Assembly (NCBI GenBank): GCA_022376465.1
Contig: JACDTU010000005.1
Span: 1,476,001 to 1,540,000 of the forward strand
Length of the DNA: 64,000 nucleotides
Source of the DNA: Cubamyces lactineus
Taxonomy: Eukaryota; Basidiomycota; Agaricomycetes; Polyporales; Polyporaceae
Reading direction: 5' to 3'
Shown here: positions 47,096 through 58,132 of the stretch, piece after piece
How the letters are laid out: each line of letters opens with the position of its first letter
Position numbering within the stretch: the first letter of the stretch is position 1
Position numbers and translations under genes: made by a program
The notes under the pieces: generated by a model
Database searches by the model: none
What the model was told of the DNA's origin: nothing
What the model saw: the letters and a program-made list of their open reading frames with translations, nothing else

Positions 47096-49126
47096 ATGTT
47101 CCCCTCGACGTCCTCAGCCTGGACGTCCAACGTCTCCCAGGTCGAGATGCTAATCACCCGAGCCTGCAATCCCATCCTTGGCGAGCCCAATTACGCACTT
47201 CATCTCGAGGTCGCGGAATATATCAACAAAAAGAAGGCCAATACGTACGTCCCCCCTACTCCAACACCAAGCCCGATGCTCACCCCCACCCCGCCCCCGC
47301 CCTCAGCCCGCGCGAAGCCGCGATGCTCATCGCCCGCCTCGTCAACCACCGCAACCCGCACGTGGCCATGCTCGCCCTCGCCCTGCTCGAGACCCTCGTC
47401 CAGTCGTGCGGGTACCCGTTCCACCTCCAGATCGCGACCAAGGAGTTCCTCAACGAGCTCGTCCGCCGCTTCCCCGAGCGCCCCCCGCCGTTCCCGGGCC
47501 CCGTCATGCAGAAGATCCTCGACCTCATCCACAGCTGGAAGGAGGGCATCTGCGTCGAGTCTCGCTTCAAGGACGACCTGGGCAACATCCGCGACATGCA
47601 TCGCCTCCTCACCTTCAAGGGATACCGCTTCCGCGAGCTTCCCCGCCAGCCCGCGGTTGCGACTGCGTCCGTAAGTGGAATCCTCGTATGAGCGTCAGCA
47701 TAGATTGACGGTCGGACGGGCTCTGCATCTGTTTCCTCGTGCTAGAATCTCAAATCTGCAGAAGAGCTCGAGGCGGAGGACCGAGAGGCACAAGAAGCGA
47801 AGCTGCAGGAGCTCATCCGACGCGGTACCCCACGCGACCTCGCCGCGGCGCAGGAACTCATGAAGACCCTTGCGGGCGCGAACCCGGACGCGAAGCCCGA
47901 CTACCGCACGCAGGCGCTGAACGAGCTGAACAAGCTCGAGAGCAAGGTCATCCTCCTGAACGAGATCCTCGACAACGTGGACACCACGCGCGGCGAGAAG
48001 TTCGTCCAGGGCGACGTGTACGACGTGAGTGCGCTTTCCGCGTGCGTGTGGTTGTGAATAGTGTGTAATGGACTCACGCCGGCCTTCCCCCCCCCCCCCC
48101 CCCTTCCTCTTCCCGGCGCGGATACGCATATACAGCAAGTTGCATCGATATTGAAAGACGCGCGGCCTAAGATCCAAAAGTGGATATCCAACGCCGAGAG
48201 CGACGACCCAGAGTCTTTAAGTGCGCATCCCTACACCACTCGTACCTTCCACCCTAGCCATATTGACGTCACACCCATCCGCAGACATGTTCCTCCAGAT
48301 CAACGACCAGATCAACACCGTCCTCAACCGCTACGAGGCATACAAGAAGGGCGACTACTCCGCCGCCTCCAACCCCATCCCGCCCGAGCTCTCCGGCGCC
48401 GGCAGCAGCAGCGCACAAGCCATCTCCCTTATCGACTTTGACGACGCCCCACCACAGCCCGCCCCGTCCTCATCTGGAGCGGGAGGCGGGGGGATCGACG
48501 AGCTCGCCAGTCTGTTCGGCCCAGGTCCCTCACAGGGCGCGCCCGCGACTGCGCCTCCGCCCAATCTGTTGGCAGGCGGCGGTGGTGCGGCGGGTCTCGG
48601 TATGGGCCTGGGTATGAGTATGGGAGGCATGAGCGGAGGAGGGTACGGCACACCAATGGGCATGGGCATGAACCTGATGAACAGCGCGCCCGCCACGCCC
48701 GCATACACATACTCGTCTCCCCAGCCCATGTCCGCGCAGCCAGGCTCGTCCGCACGCCCGGGGACGGCGTCGCCGTCGCTCGACGCGCAGTTTGGCTCCA
48801 TACGCCTCGGTACGCCCCAGCTGCAGCAACAGCAGGGACAGCCCCCGGCGCAGAAGCCGCCGCCGCCGGGCGCCGCACAATCCTCGGACGCACAGCCGCA
48901 ACGCGGGTTCTTCCCGCAGCCTGGCAGTGGGCAGCCGCAGTTTGTGCCGCTGCAATATTCGGGGCAACCTGCACCGTCGCAATACTACCAGCAGCAGCAG
49001 CAGCAGCAGCAACAACCATTACAGCCGCAGCAGGTACACCAACCACAGCAGCCACAACCCCCGGCGCCGGCGAACGGGCAGGCGCAAGGAAAGGACCCAT
49101 TCGCGGATCTTGTAGGGCTGTTCTGA
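47096..49126 (+). CDS. VHS-GAT domain adaptor, GGA-like
   Basis: An Arf-dependent clathrin adaptor-like protein for trans-Golgi to endosome traffic. Exons 47096-47244, 47307-47670, 47746-48024, 48136-48220 and 48285-49126 give 572 residues. The VHS domain (first about 150 residues) shows ACNPILGEPNYALHLEVAEY, REAAMLIARLVNHRNPHVAM, ALALLETLVQSCGYPFHLQI and FLNELVRRFP. A GAT three-helix domain follows: EDREAQEAKLQELIRRGTPR, DLAAAQELMKTLAG, LNKLESKVILLNEILDNV and DMFLQINDQINTVLNRYEA-like. The remainder is a low-complexity Gly/Met/Pro/Gln-rich hinge with a CAG-encoded Gln run (about 48,990-49,015). Short acidic-aromatic motifs SLIDFDDAP, LASLFGPG and the very C-terminal DPFADLVGLF could bind clathrin or adaptors. 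The gamma-ear (GAE) domain expected of canonical GGAs is not visible. Convergent with the V-ATPase E gene. Confidence 0.88.
48088..48104. repeat. Poly-C run in GGA-like intron 3
   Basis: A run of about 17 C residues inside the 48,025-48,135 intron, upstream of the acceptor. The exact length may be affected by sequencing. Confidence 0.7.
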
Positions 49127-49461
49127 TGCATCCATCGACTATTCGCTATTTACTGTGGGCCGTCTCGGACGGAAGGGGTGGAGCTTTGGGAGGTGTATGA
49201 TACCTGTGTGATAACTAGGCCGTCTTGCGTCCGCGAGGACAAACTCTACACTGGAGTGTCGACGTCAGCTCTTGTGAGTCTGACGTCAGTCAGCATGGCG
49301 TGCTCGAGCTTCACTCGCTGCGTGAACGCCGCGCCCGGGCGAGGGGCGGCATGGGAACGATGCAATGAAGTTTGCGAAGAGGGAAAGGAAGAGTATATGT
49401 ACATGCGCGCCATCGTTCCATTGTCCGTACCGACCGCGCTCGGGTATATCACACCACGTCT

Positions 49462-50482
49462 TCATGTGTAGAACTTGCGGTTGGCGTTGGGGCCGAAGAG
49501 ATCCGTCCGAATCTCGGGCAGCATCTGTTCGTCGATGAATGAGATGGCGTGCACGAGTAGCCACGACGTGCACAGATACGCACCCTGTCTTCGAGCAACC
49601 GTAACCGCTCATCGAGTGTGTTGTCCAGCGTGATGCGCTCGTTCCCGCTGACTAGCTTCACGCCGCCCGCGCTGCAAGAAACATAGTCAACATGGTTATG
49701 TCATGCTACACCCCTCTACCCCCATCGACGATTATAACGACACTCACATATCGTCGCTCAGCGAGCCCTTGACGGTCGCCGTGACGGTGCGGCCGCTGAT
49801 CTCGGTGTACTGCTTGGTCGCTCCGTCGATGGCGCGCTGCACCTGGTTTACGTCCTTCGGGCGGGCGTGCACGGTGACGTCAGGCTCGAGCAGCGAGAGG
49901 AAGCCCTGCAGGATCACGCCCTCGAGGAATTGGACGTAACGGCCCTCGTCCTTGGCAAGCGCGTCGATGGACTCGCGGGCGGTCGAGAAGAGGTCCTGGA
50001 GGTGCTCCTCGCGCTGCTGGAGCAGCTTCAGACGGGACTTGTTCGTCAAAGTGGATTGCGCACTGCGGATTAGGGCGAAGGTGTAAGTATCGCGTGAAAG
50101 GCTGGAGAGATAAAGTACGCACATCTTCTGCGCAACCTCTGCACCCTTGCGCTTCTTCTCGTACTGCGCATCAATGGCCTGCTGCTCCTGCTTGACGAGC
50201 TTGGCCTATATCTCTGCTATTTAACACCCGGTGCGTTCCTCCGAAAGTATCCGCGCATCCACGCACCTTCTCGATAGCGAACTCCTCGTCCGCCTTAACC
50301 TTGATCTCCCGAGCCTTCTCCAGTGCCTCCTGCTTGATGAACGCGACCTACACAACACAACACGCGCACGTCAGGCACACCCGCTTCCGGGGATTCCACC
50401 GCGATAGAAAGAGCAGATCGGTGCGGACCATCTTGTTCATCTCGCTGAGGACTTCATCGTCGTTGAGCGGCCTGCTCGCCAT
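49462..50482 (-). CDS. VMA4: V-type proton ATPase subunit E
   Basis: A peripheral-stalk subunit of the vacuolar proton pump's V1 sector; it couples ATP hydrolysis to acidification of vacuole and Golgi. The first exon (50429-50482) encodes MASRPLNDDEVLSEMNKM. It is spliced to VAFIKQEALEKAREIKVKAD, EEFAIEKAKLVKQEQQAIDA and QYEKKRKGAEVAQKM, the long coiled-coil stalk. Next come TLTNKSRLKLLQQREEHLQD and YVQFLEGVILQGFLSLLEPD. The globular C-terminal domain shows GRTVTATVKGSLSDDM, GGVKLVSGNERITLDNTLDE, RLRLLEDRMLPEIRTDLFGP and NANRKFYT before the stop. All conserved blocks are intact across about six exons. The long coiled coil pairs with subunit G in the known complex. Confidence 0.95.
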
Positions 50483-52333
50483 CTTGAGCTATCGTTAGTT
50501 GGATTAACGGCGGTAAGGGAGCGGTGAACACAGTCAATGCCAGTGGTCGGAGACAGGTCCACAGTGCTGAGCGCTGAGCAGCAACCGTAGGAGTACGCCG
50601 ACTCGCCGGATGCGGCAATCGTAACGGGTTATGATGCATGTGACCGTGACGTCACATATTATTCGACGCCGCAGATGTGGGCGTCTGGCGTCTTCCTGTA
50701 ACCAGTCTGTAACCTCATGATGACCGGTCCATAACCTGTGCTTAATTCCCTGCTGTTGTTCCAACCTGAACATAGATGCACTCATAGCTTTTTTGAATTA
50801 GCAGCAGCAGCATCTGCATACGACCGTCACACTTGCCATCAAGCATCTGTCCCTGCTCGAGCCTGTCGGGATGAATCAGCTGCTATCACTTTCTCTTGGT
50901 GAACAGTACTTCTCGAGCGATAGGAAGCCTGTCAGACCATGGATATAATATTTTGTGCGCTCTGTGTCTGTAAAGAAGACGAGAATCCCTTTCTAGACCA
51001 TACCGCCTTTGTTCTCTTGATGTTGCGACTGAATGCTACCCGCATCATATTCAACAGGGACAAATGCTTTGGACTAACTATCTAGCTACCGTTGGATCCC
51101 AGATTCTACGCATGTATGCCAGTCGTCACAGCAGGATATGGGTCTTCCCATCACTCTTTGTTAGAGTCTAGACGACACGGCCCTCCCGGACGGGGTTCCC
51201 ATAGCTAATCTTACTGCAGGATGTACCTGACAGATTATCAAAGCATGATGAGAGCGTAGAGAATGGTCGCCGGATGACCCTTTCCTTCCGGCTGTGATCA
51301 TTTGCGCAGTGATGGCACACACACAACTGCCGACCTCGTGGAGCAATCGTATTGCTTATCCTCCGATGCATCGTATTCGCACGAGGATGGGCTAAGGTCA
51401 GTCCAGACTGCACTCCACAGGCCCCGCAAGTGCTGATGGGTTGCTGCACCCTTGCAGCTAGCGACGGCGACGTATCTTTACGTGCGGTTGATGCTTCTGG
51501 TTATGAGTGATTCCCGCTCGAGCTCCTAGCTTATCTCGTCAGTGCCTGCGATCATGTCCGAACGCACCACTTGTATTATGGCAACGATGAGAAAGGAACT
51601 CACCTCTGCAAGTTGCGCAACTGCGACGGCATGCCTGGGCGCGGTAGTATCGTCATGGCACAATATACGAGCATCGCTCTACCGGACCTTTGACCTCGAG
51701 GCCTTCGTAGGCATTCTGTAGTGTGTTCAGGGGATGATCGGTGTGTGGTTTTGGTCAACATATGAGCAGAGATACGCGTAGCCCATGGAACTTCACTCAC
51801 AAATCGTCAGGGATTGCAACCACGACTATTCGATGCTGCTAGATCTCGGGAATGTCTAGAAGAAGATGGTACGGAAGAAGACAGGATAGTGTGATCCCGA
51901 GGCATCAATGATCGTATGGCCGCATATCTTGCACGACCCCTCGCTTTCCTATGGCACTGCTGCCCTGTACAAACGCCGATCCGCGGTCAAGGCGGACACG
52001 ACAAGCTCTTTGTTGCAGAATGGCGTCTCGCCAGCTCGCGGATATGTCTCTGGCGTTTCCATACAGCATACAAAGAGCTGTTGAGCACTCTTGTAGCATG
52101 ATAGCACTCTTGTGGCATGATATCTAATGGCAAGTCGTTCTTGGCAGGATCATGATGGAAGCTCTATAGTATCCCATGGTAGAGTGATCATCGAGCTGGT
52201 AGGATAGGAATTTACCCGGTTGCTCTATGTCGTCGTCGGTGCGGGATTTGGGGCGATGCGATACAGCGTTAATTACGCTATTGCCGTCATGATCGACAGC
52301 CATTTGAAAGGCGTACATAGTTACTATTGGAGT
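50483..52333. other. Intergenic, promoter side of VMA4
   Basis: No gene supported over about 1.9 kb. The A/T content is somewhat higher than in neighbouring genes. Short frames on both strands carry no motif. Confidence 0.4.
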
Positions 52334-52396
52334 CCGACAAATGTGGTTTTGTTATGTCGGCGTAGCGACAGCACGCGTCCCCTACGACGGGGACGC
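52334..52396. repeat. Two adjacent perfect hairpins
   Basis: CCGACA (52334-52339) pairs with TGTCGG (52355-52360) over a 15-nt loop. GCGTCCCC (52375-52382) pairs with GGGGACGC (52389-52396) over a 6-nt loop. They end 11 bp before the inverted-repeat element at 52,408 and could belong to an older insertion. Confidence 0.6.
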
Positions 52397-52407
52397 CCAT
52401 TGGCTAC

Positions 52408-52622
52408 CACGACGGGCATTACGCGGTTATCTTTGGTAGAAAACTCGACGAAAAAGCGAAGTCGGTTGTTACCTGCCTAGTACTTTTTCTGTTACAGGTC
52501 ACGTGTACGGGCCTTTTGAATGCCTTTTCGACGGTTTTTGGTAGATCTGGAGCGCAGGTAACCCCCGGCGATGCTTTTTTGTTGCGTTTTCCGTCAAAGA
52601 TAACAGGGTAATGCCCGTCGTG
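52408..52622. mobile_element. 215-bp MITE with about 69-bp terminal inverted repeats
   Basis: The left arm 52408-52476 and right arm 52554-52622 are inverted copies at roughly 80% identity. The outermost 15 bases, CACGACGGGCATTAC, match perfectly, and TTACCTGC matches at the inner end. Both ends are flanked by TAC (52405-52407 and 52623-52625), a likely 3-bp target-site duplication. CAC-starting termini with a 2-3 bp duplication recall CACTA/EnSpm-type elements, but the terminus is CACGA, so the superfamily is uncertain. No coding capacity; a non-autonomous element moved by a transposase elsewhere is inferred. Confidence 0.8.
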
Positions 52623-52625
52623 TAC

Positions 52626-53257
52626 GGAGCTCCTCGCGGCCACGTGCTCTGAAGCAGTAACGCGACACTGGTTTGACGCCCGGATGTGTCGACCGGCTGT
52701 GTTGCTCTCGACCACCATCCTGTCCGCTCCGACAGACTCGCAATCTCGAGAATTCAACTATACTTCCGTTATGCTGCTCATAGCTTGCACACACGCACCT
52801 TGGTCAGCTGGTCGTACAATTGGTGAGCCTGCATGGGGAACAGTTGACAGCATGGGGATGCGCAGGCATGTGTGATTGCAGCAGTGACTGATCACTGGTG
52901 GCGATGTGGATCAGCATCCCGGACGGTCCTAACGACTCGCGTTCCATCATCGCGAGGGTAACTCGCCGGCCATAGGCTGCGCGAGACTCCGAGAGCAATG
53001 AGGCCTCCAAGACAGCTCCTGACAACCGAGCGTCCCGTCTGGTCTTTAGAGCGAACCGCCGCGTCCTCTCTCCCCGGTTCCCTCCCCACCTTCTTCCCGT
53101 GGCCAACCTTTTCCTTTCGCACATCGCAGGTCGATTGTACAGCTCCTTCTTCCACATTCAAGCTTCATTTCTTTGCCTTTCATCTTCCTAAGGAGCTTAC
53201 AGTCACTTTCGCTACGCAAGTCCTAAGCATCGCACGCTCACGATTCTTCACGCCGTC
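52626..53257. other. Promoter region of the 53.3-kb gene
   Basis: Non-coding by my reading. The last 200 bp are pyrimidine-rich, as in other leaders of this window. Confidence 0.45.
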
Positions 53258-54240
53258 ATGAACGCAAAGCTCGCTGCCACGCCCGCTCATGTCATGGAAG
53301 CCCATGCGCCTGCTGCACGCCCGTCGCTTTCCGTCCGCTGCCCCACCACGCCGCCCGGCAAGGCTGCCATCACAGAGCTCGCCATGACGATCGCTGAAGA
53401 GATCGCACGTCTGGGTCGCTCCCCACAACCCCTTGGGGTCGACGTCCCCCTCATACACTCGGGGCTTGACCCCAAAAGTCTCTCGAAGTTTCAATCTTGG
53501 CTCAAGTCCGCTCACGACTATGAAGTGAGCATGAGCAGGCTTCTGGAGGATGACTATACGTCAGAGGCACTCGCTGCCGACATCTTAGGTGCGGCGGTAT
53601 TCCCTTTCTTTTTTCGCCTCGAAGCTCATGGCTCGCAGCGTCTCCGAGGACGCGACAGAGGAGGGCGCTGCCTAAGCCGAAGCAGGCAGGCTCGGGCTCG
53701 TTTGCAATGTCCAGACGCGCTCGCCTCCCTCCACGCGCACCTATCTCCGTGGATGTAACCACCGAACCGGAAGAAGTTCCCGTTACGTCCGCTGCTGTAA
53801 AGCAGTATCAGATCGCCGGAGACATCGGGATGGCCCCGTACGATTCATGGGCCAACAAGAAGACAGGGTAAGCAGTCGGTCCCACGAAAGCAGCTCCAAC
53901 CCGCCCGCTTCCATCTGACTTCATACATCACAGCTTGATGTACGGCCTGTTAGCGTTGGGCCTCGTGGGTTCACCCATGTCGCCTTCTTTCCGCGCCATG
54001 AAGTCGCCGGCCGTCCAATCCTCTTTGAACCCGGGTTCTCGCCTGCGCCCGATCCCGCCCCTCGAAGACCCGCGGGCGGTCATGCCGACGCGCACGCCCC
54101 TCTTTGCCTCCTTCCTCGATTCGGTGCACATGCCCGGTGTCGAGCCGATCCAGTCACCGTGGGTGCCCGACCGCCAGTTCGCGAGCCTCGACGGCATGTT
54201 CGCCGAGATGTCGTTCCCCAAGACCCCCGAGAGCTTCTGA
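53258..54240 (+). CDS. Unrecognised protein with basic central region
   Basis: Three exons (53258-53588, 53639-53867, 53934-54240) join in frame to 288 residues, with normal introns (gtgcgg/gcag, gtaagc/cacag). I do not recognise the family. The N-terminal third is Pro/Ala-rich, then helical: GKAAITELAMTIAEEIARLG, LSKFQSWLKSAHDYEVSMSR and LLEDDYTSEALAADIL. The middle is basic and probably disordered (SPRTRQRRALPKPKQ, SRRARLPPRAP). The third exon has one hydrophobic stretch (LMYGLLALGLVGSPMSPSF), too short for a confident membrane helix, then many Pro/Ser-turn motifs and a tail ending MSFPKTPESF. Codon bias is strong and a CT-rich leader precedes it, so it is probably expressed well. Confidence 0.7.
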
Positions 54241-54898
54241 GCCATTCCTGTAGGTTGTGGTGAGTTTGTAGAGAGATCAATCATGGACTCGGACTCTCTG
54301 GATACGCGGACCTTTCCCTACGCAAAGTGACACTCGTTCATCCCTTCTTTTCGTGCTTTCGCTCGCTGCATCATTCCATTCCTTTCAATGACCGGTCTTC
54401 CCCCCCTGCATGCATCATCATCATCAACACTTGTTCCCTCATCCACATGCTGCTGCTGCACAACATGGCATCGACGCACTTTCACGTTCAACCATTTTTG
54501 TTCCCCCCTTTTTTGTTCGCGGTCGGTGTTTTACCACAAGTTTCGTTTTCGTACCTTGCTTTCGCTTCGCAGTGCGCACCCTTGTATCACTATGTACTGT
54601 CCACCCCCTCCCTCGTTCTGCGTTGTACTCCCCCCGAGTCCCCGTGCTTACAACGTTCACGACAATATGATGCAAGGGTTTCTTTGGTCCAGGGAACCCA
54701 CCTAAATTGCCCCCGTGTGCCCTCAACCCAGTCCCATGCTATGCGTTGGATATTATTGATACGTGTTATTACACAGATACGAAGGTAACTTTAGTGAGCG
54801 GTCCCAAGGTATTCGTTACATGTTGTCCGGCATCTCCACCGGGCTATGCACCGAGGCTCAGCACTGAGCACTGCAGCGCTCATTCCGTACCACTGCGG
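54241..54898. other. Convergent 3' region
   Basis: Pyrimidine-rich 3' flank between the unknown gene and the second DUF6534 gene. No motif found in the frames at 54,327-54,788. Confidence 0.45.
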
Positions 54899-57076
54899 TC
54901 AACCTTCTCCGAGTCCGGAGCATTCGAGCTCGACGAGGTGTGCCGCAGCAACTGGAACGTTCGAGGGCTCGCGAACTGGATCGTCGTCGTGGGCGACGGC
55001 TCGGACGCAGTGCTCGTCTTCACTCCCAGACCCTAGGGTGAGCGACGTATCAAACGCCTTTGTTCCCTCTAGGCGCGATCTGCGGCAGAGGAAGGAGGGG
55101 AGCAGACTTACGCTTCTGTTGAACGAACCACGGGAGGCGGAGCCGAAGTGGCCGAATTCAGGGCGGCTTTGCGTCGCGGTGTCCGAGGCGCTGGACGTCG
55201 CGCGGAAGTCTGGAATAGTGAGCTCGACGGTGTTTTGCTCTGATTCGGAGAGCGCGTTGCGGACGTTGAGCCTGTGTGGGGTGCACGCGTACGGTCGGTG
55301 AGTAAGGATCAATGAAGAAACGCTCGGGCTCGGGAGAAGACCTCGGGAGGTATGATTGTAAGATTGCCACTCACGTCGCGAGGAGAGCGTTTGCGTAGAC
55401 TTCGGGTAACGAGTGCTCAGCGTGATGGAAGAGAAGGGAAGATGTCGGTACGTACGCTTGCTCTCCATCATCGCGAACGGCAAGAAGAACGCATGGCCCG
55501 GAAGAGCAACAGTCTATAGCCTACAGCATCAGTCCCGCATCGCTACCAGGCTACAGATTGGACTATAGCGTGCTGCTACTTACCAGAATCATGTGCATAA
55601 TCTGACAGATACTGTAAGGTTGAAAGATTGAGTTGCAATCAGCACAGGTCCTGCGCCAGGCGCTGCGTGCATCACTGACGTCGTGAGGAGGCCCCGCTCG
55701 ATTGCGTATATGATCAGTCGGTCGATGAGCGTGTCCGTCCTACGATGCAGACATCACAGTCAGCGCGATGAGTGACTCGCGGGCCGAAACGGTCAGAAGC
55801 AGACCCCTTGCTACCGGTACGCCCTGCTTGGAGGAAGTAGCAAAGACCAATTGTGATTAAAGCGTCACAGACCGAGCATGAGCCGCTGAAGAGCCCGAGC
55901 AGTGCGCGGCTGGGGACGGTCGCGAGAGAGGCCCAAGTGTCCAGAGTATATCTGGATGGTATAGATCGCACATATATCGTCAGGTTGCGATCCGTGCTAT
56001 CGAGAACGAGGAAGACTCACGCGCGAACTGTGAGTGCTGTCCATAGGCTGTCAGCTTGGAGGGGCCTTAGACTGTTAGGGATTGTGCCTGCATACCCATC
56101 CCAGATCCTGACAAGCTCTAGTATTAGAGCTACGTCCCCGATGCGGGGAAATTTGAACGTACCTGCGTTCACGACGGCGAAGAAGAGCTTACAGGCGGTC
56201 ATATTAATCCGTTGAGTGAGAGAGACGGAGATATCGTGACTTACGATAAGCGCGACAAGCGTCTTGTTATGGTGGCTGACTGCATGGCAATCAGGATATC
56301 CTCCTTGTGTACTTTTGGAGGAGGGCACTCACAGATCCATAGGCGGCGTGCAAAGTAACTGAGGAGATATAGGTGAGTCTATATGGAGTAAAACGGTCCG
56401 ATGGCTCAGCATCACCATTGGTAGAGGACTGCCGACATAATCTATACGTTGCAGTGTCAGCATACCACGTCTAGAAAGCCAGATTGCTTTTGGAGACACA
56501 CTCCGAGGAAGTTTTCAGACTAGACGGTGTGAGCTAGAATCTCATTGTTGACTGCGAAGGAGTACATACAGCAAAGCTCCTGCGAGAACGAGGGTGAATA
56601 TTGCACGATAGCTGATGAAACGAGTAATCACCTACCATGTTATTAGGTCGGTTTCCTGCGGGGCACCGAAGTCGAGCACGACGTAGGTGTACAAGGCATG
56701 AGCCAAGAAGATCGTCGTGAGCGTATCGATAAGTCTGAAGTTTGATTTTGATTAGCCAGCCGTGATTGACTAGATAGAAACGTCGGACAGACAGTAATAC
56801 CGCAATCTGAGGCGCGCGGTTACTAGACGGTCGTCGCATGTGAGAGCCAAGATACGCACGAGGAGCTTAGTAGGCCATCCATCACGAGTGCCGTATTGGC
56901 GGTAGTAGAAATATGTTTGCAGAATTGTAATGCCGTACAATCTACCAAGCGCGGTGAGTAGCCCGCACAAGACCCAGACAAGTGATGAAAGCGTACGTAG
57001 TGCTGAGTGTGAAGCCAATGATCTGGCAAGCTAGACTCTCCTGGATCCCGCTCCGAACATTGCTAGGGATATCCAT
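54899..57076 (-). CDS. DUF6534 membrane protein (second copy)
   Basis: A DUF6534 seven-helix-type protein of unknown function. From ATG 57,076: IQESLACQIIGFTLSTT spliced to LYGITILQTYFYYRQYGTRD and GWPTKLL, the canonical first two helices. LIDTLTTIFLAHALYTYVVL with DFGAPQETDLITW follows, then SYRAIFTLVLAGALL, TLDTWASLATVPSRALLGLF and SGSCSVCDALITIGLCYFLQ, ending AGRTG. RTDTLIDRLIIYAIERGLLT is the family hallmark, and YANALLATLNVRNALSESE matches the last helix and tail. Many short exons, not all defined. The hydrophilic tail has two alternative readings, one with an intron beginning GTAAGT at about 55,107. The stop at 54,899 is the simplest and is uncertain. It is diverged from the 31.5-kb copy, so this is not a recent duplication. 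Confidence 0.75.
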
Positions 57077-58132
57077 GCAGGGCGCAGGACAGAATGATGT
57101 GGTCGGCCTGGGATGCACGGGTGAGCGAAGGTAGGTGTAGGCACGAAGTGTTGGGAGACTTACTAGGAGGTGCCGGGTACGAAGACCGTCGTGACCGCGG
57201 AGGTCATGACTGGTAGCGGTTATATACGGTCGTCGCCCGCTGGGGATCCTCGGACTCTGTCCCAGTATCGCAGCAGCGTTCCGAAGCCAGCGGAAGCTGC
57301 TCCGGACGCTCCGGTGGCGGGCGATTGCGCTGACAGCGTACGAACAGGTTAAAGGCTTTTTCAGCGGGGAATGTGGCAAAGCATCCGGGTGGTGGCAAGC
57401 TCTCTGGAACTGGTCGACCTCGAGGTCGATTCATGGCATTTGCTGGATTGCCACGTCCGAAGCGCTGCGTCCGACTGGCGCGCGATTCGAAGAGACAGAT
57501 GCTGCGTTGGCGGCGAGCGCAGCGCGGACTATCTCTACTGAGAAGTGCGTTTGCTACTTCGGAGAGCTTCCCCTGCGCTTGTTGAAGCATGCACCTGCTT
57601 CTGTAACTTCTATCACGTTGGAAGAGACAACAGGCTGACGCCGTCCGAGTCACAATGGCTCTGCGGCAATGGGCGTCCCGCCACTAGACGCAACTACACG
57701 ACAGGCGGAGTTGGCCGCATCGACGGGTTGGAGAGGCCCGCGGCGCGGACTCCGCATGCATGCAGGCCAAGTATCGCCACAGGACGCATGCGATGTCAAT
57801 TTAAGAGCTATTTGAGCACATCACCGTCCTGTTACGTGTGAAACGACAGTGAGCACATTTCAGGCCAGGGGCACAAACCCTTACATCTGGCGATGGGCAA
57901 CCATGGAACTCTACGGGAGATCATGAGTCTCCCGCGTTCTCGATCTTCATAGGCACAGTGAAGCATTCATCATTTACTCGGTGCGCTCATGGTGTTCAGT
58001 TACAGTCGATATGGGAGAGATCATTTGGCGGGTGGCCGAGTCGGAAGCAAGTCGTGGAGTTACAGTGGGCTGCCTTGCAACAGTCAAAGCATGAAGGACA
58101 GGCCTGGCGTCGTCAGGCTTTAGACTCCGACG
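57077..58132. other. Intergenic, upstream of second DUF6534 gene
   Basis: No gene supported. Minus-strand frame 57,204-57,653 (Arg/Pro-rich) has no motif. The 8 bases at its right end (58125-58132, CTCCGACG) are the target-site duplication of the next element. Confidence 0.4.

Noticed and set aside
48355..49100. Long minus-strand frames under the GGA-like C-terminal exon
   Set aside because: These are mirrors of the low-complexity Gln/Pro/Gly-rich coding sequence; they have no independent support.
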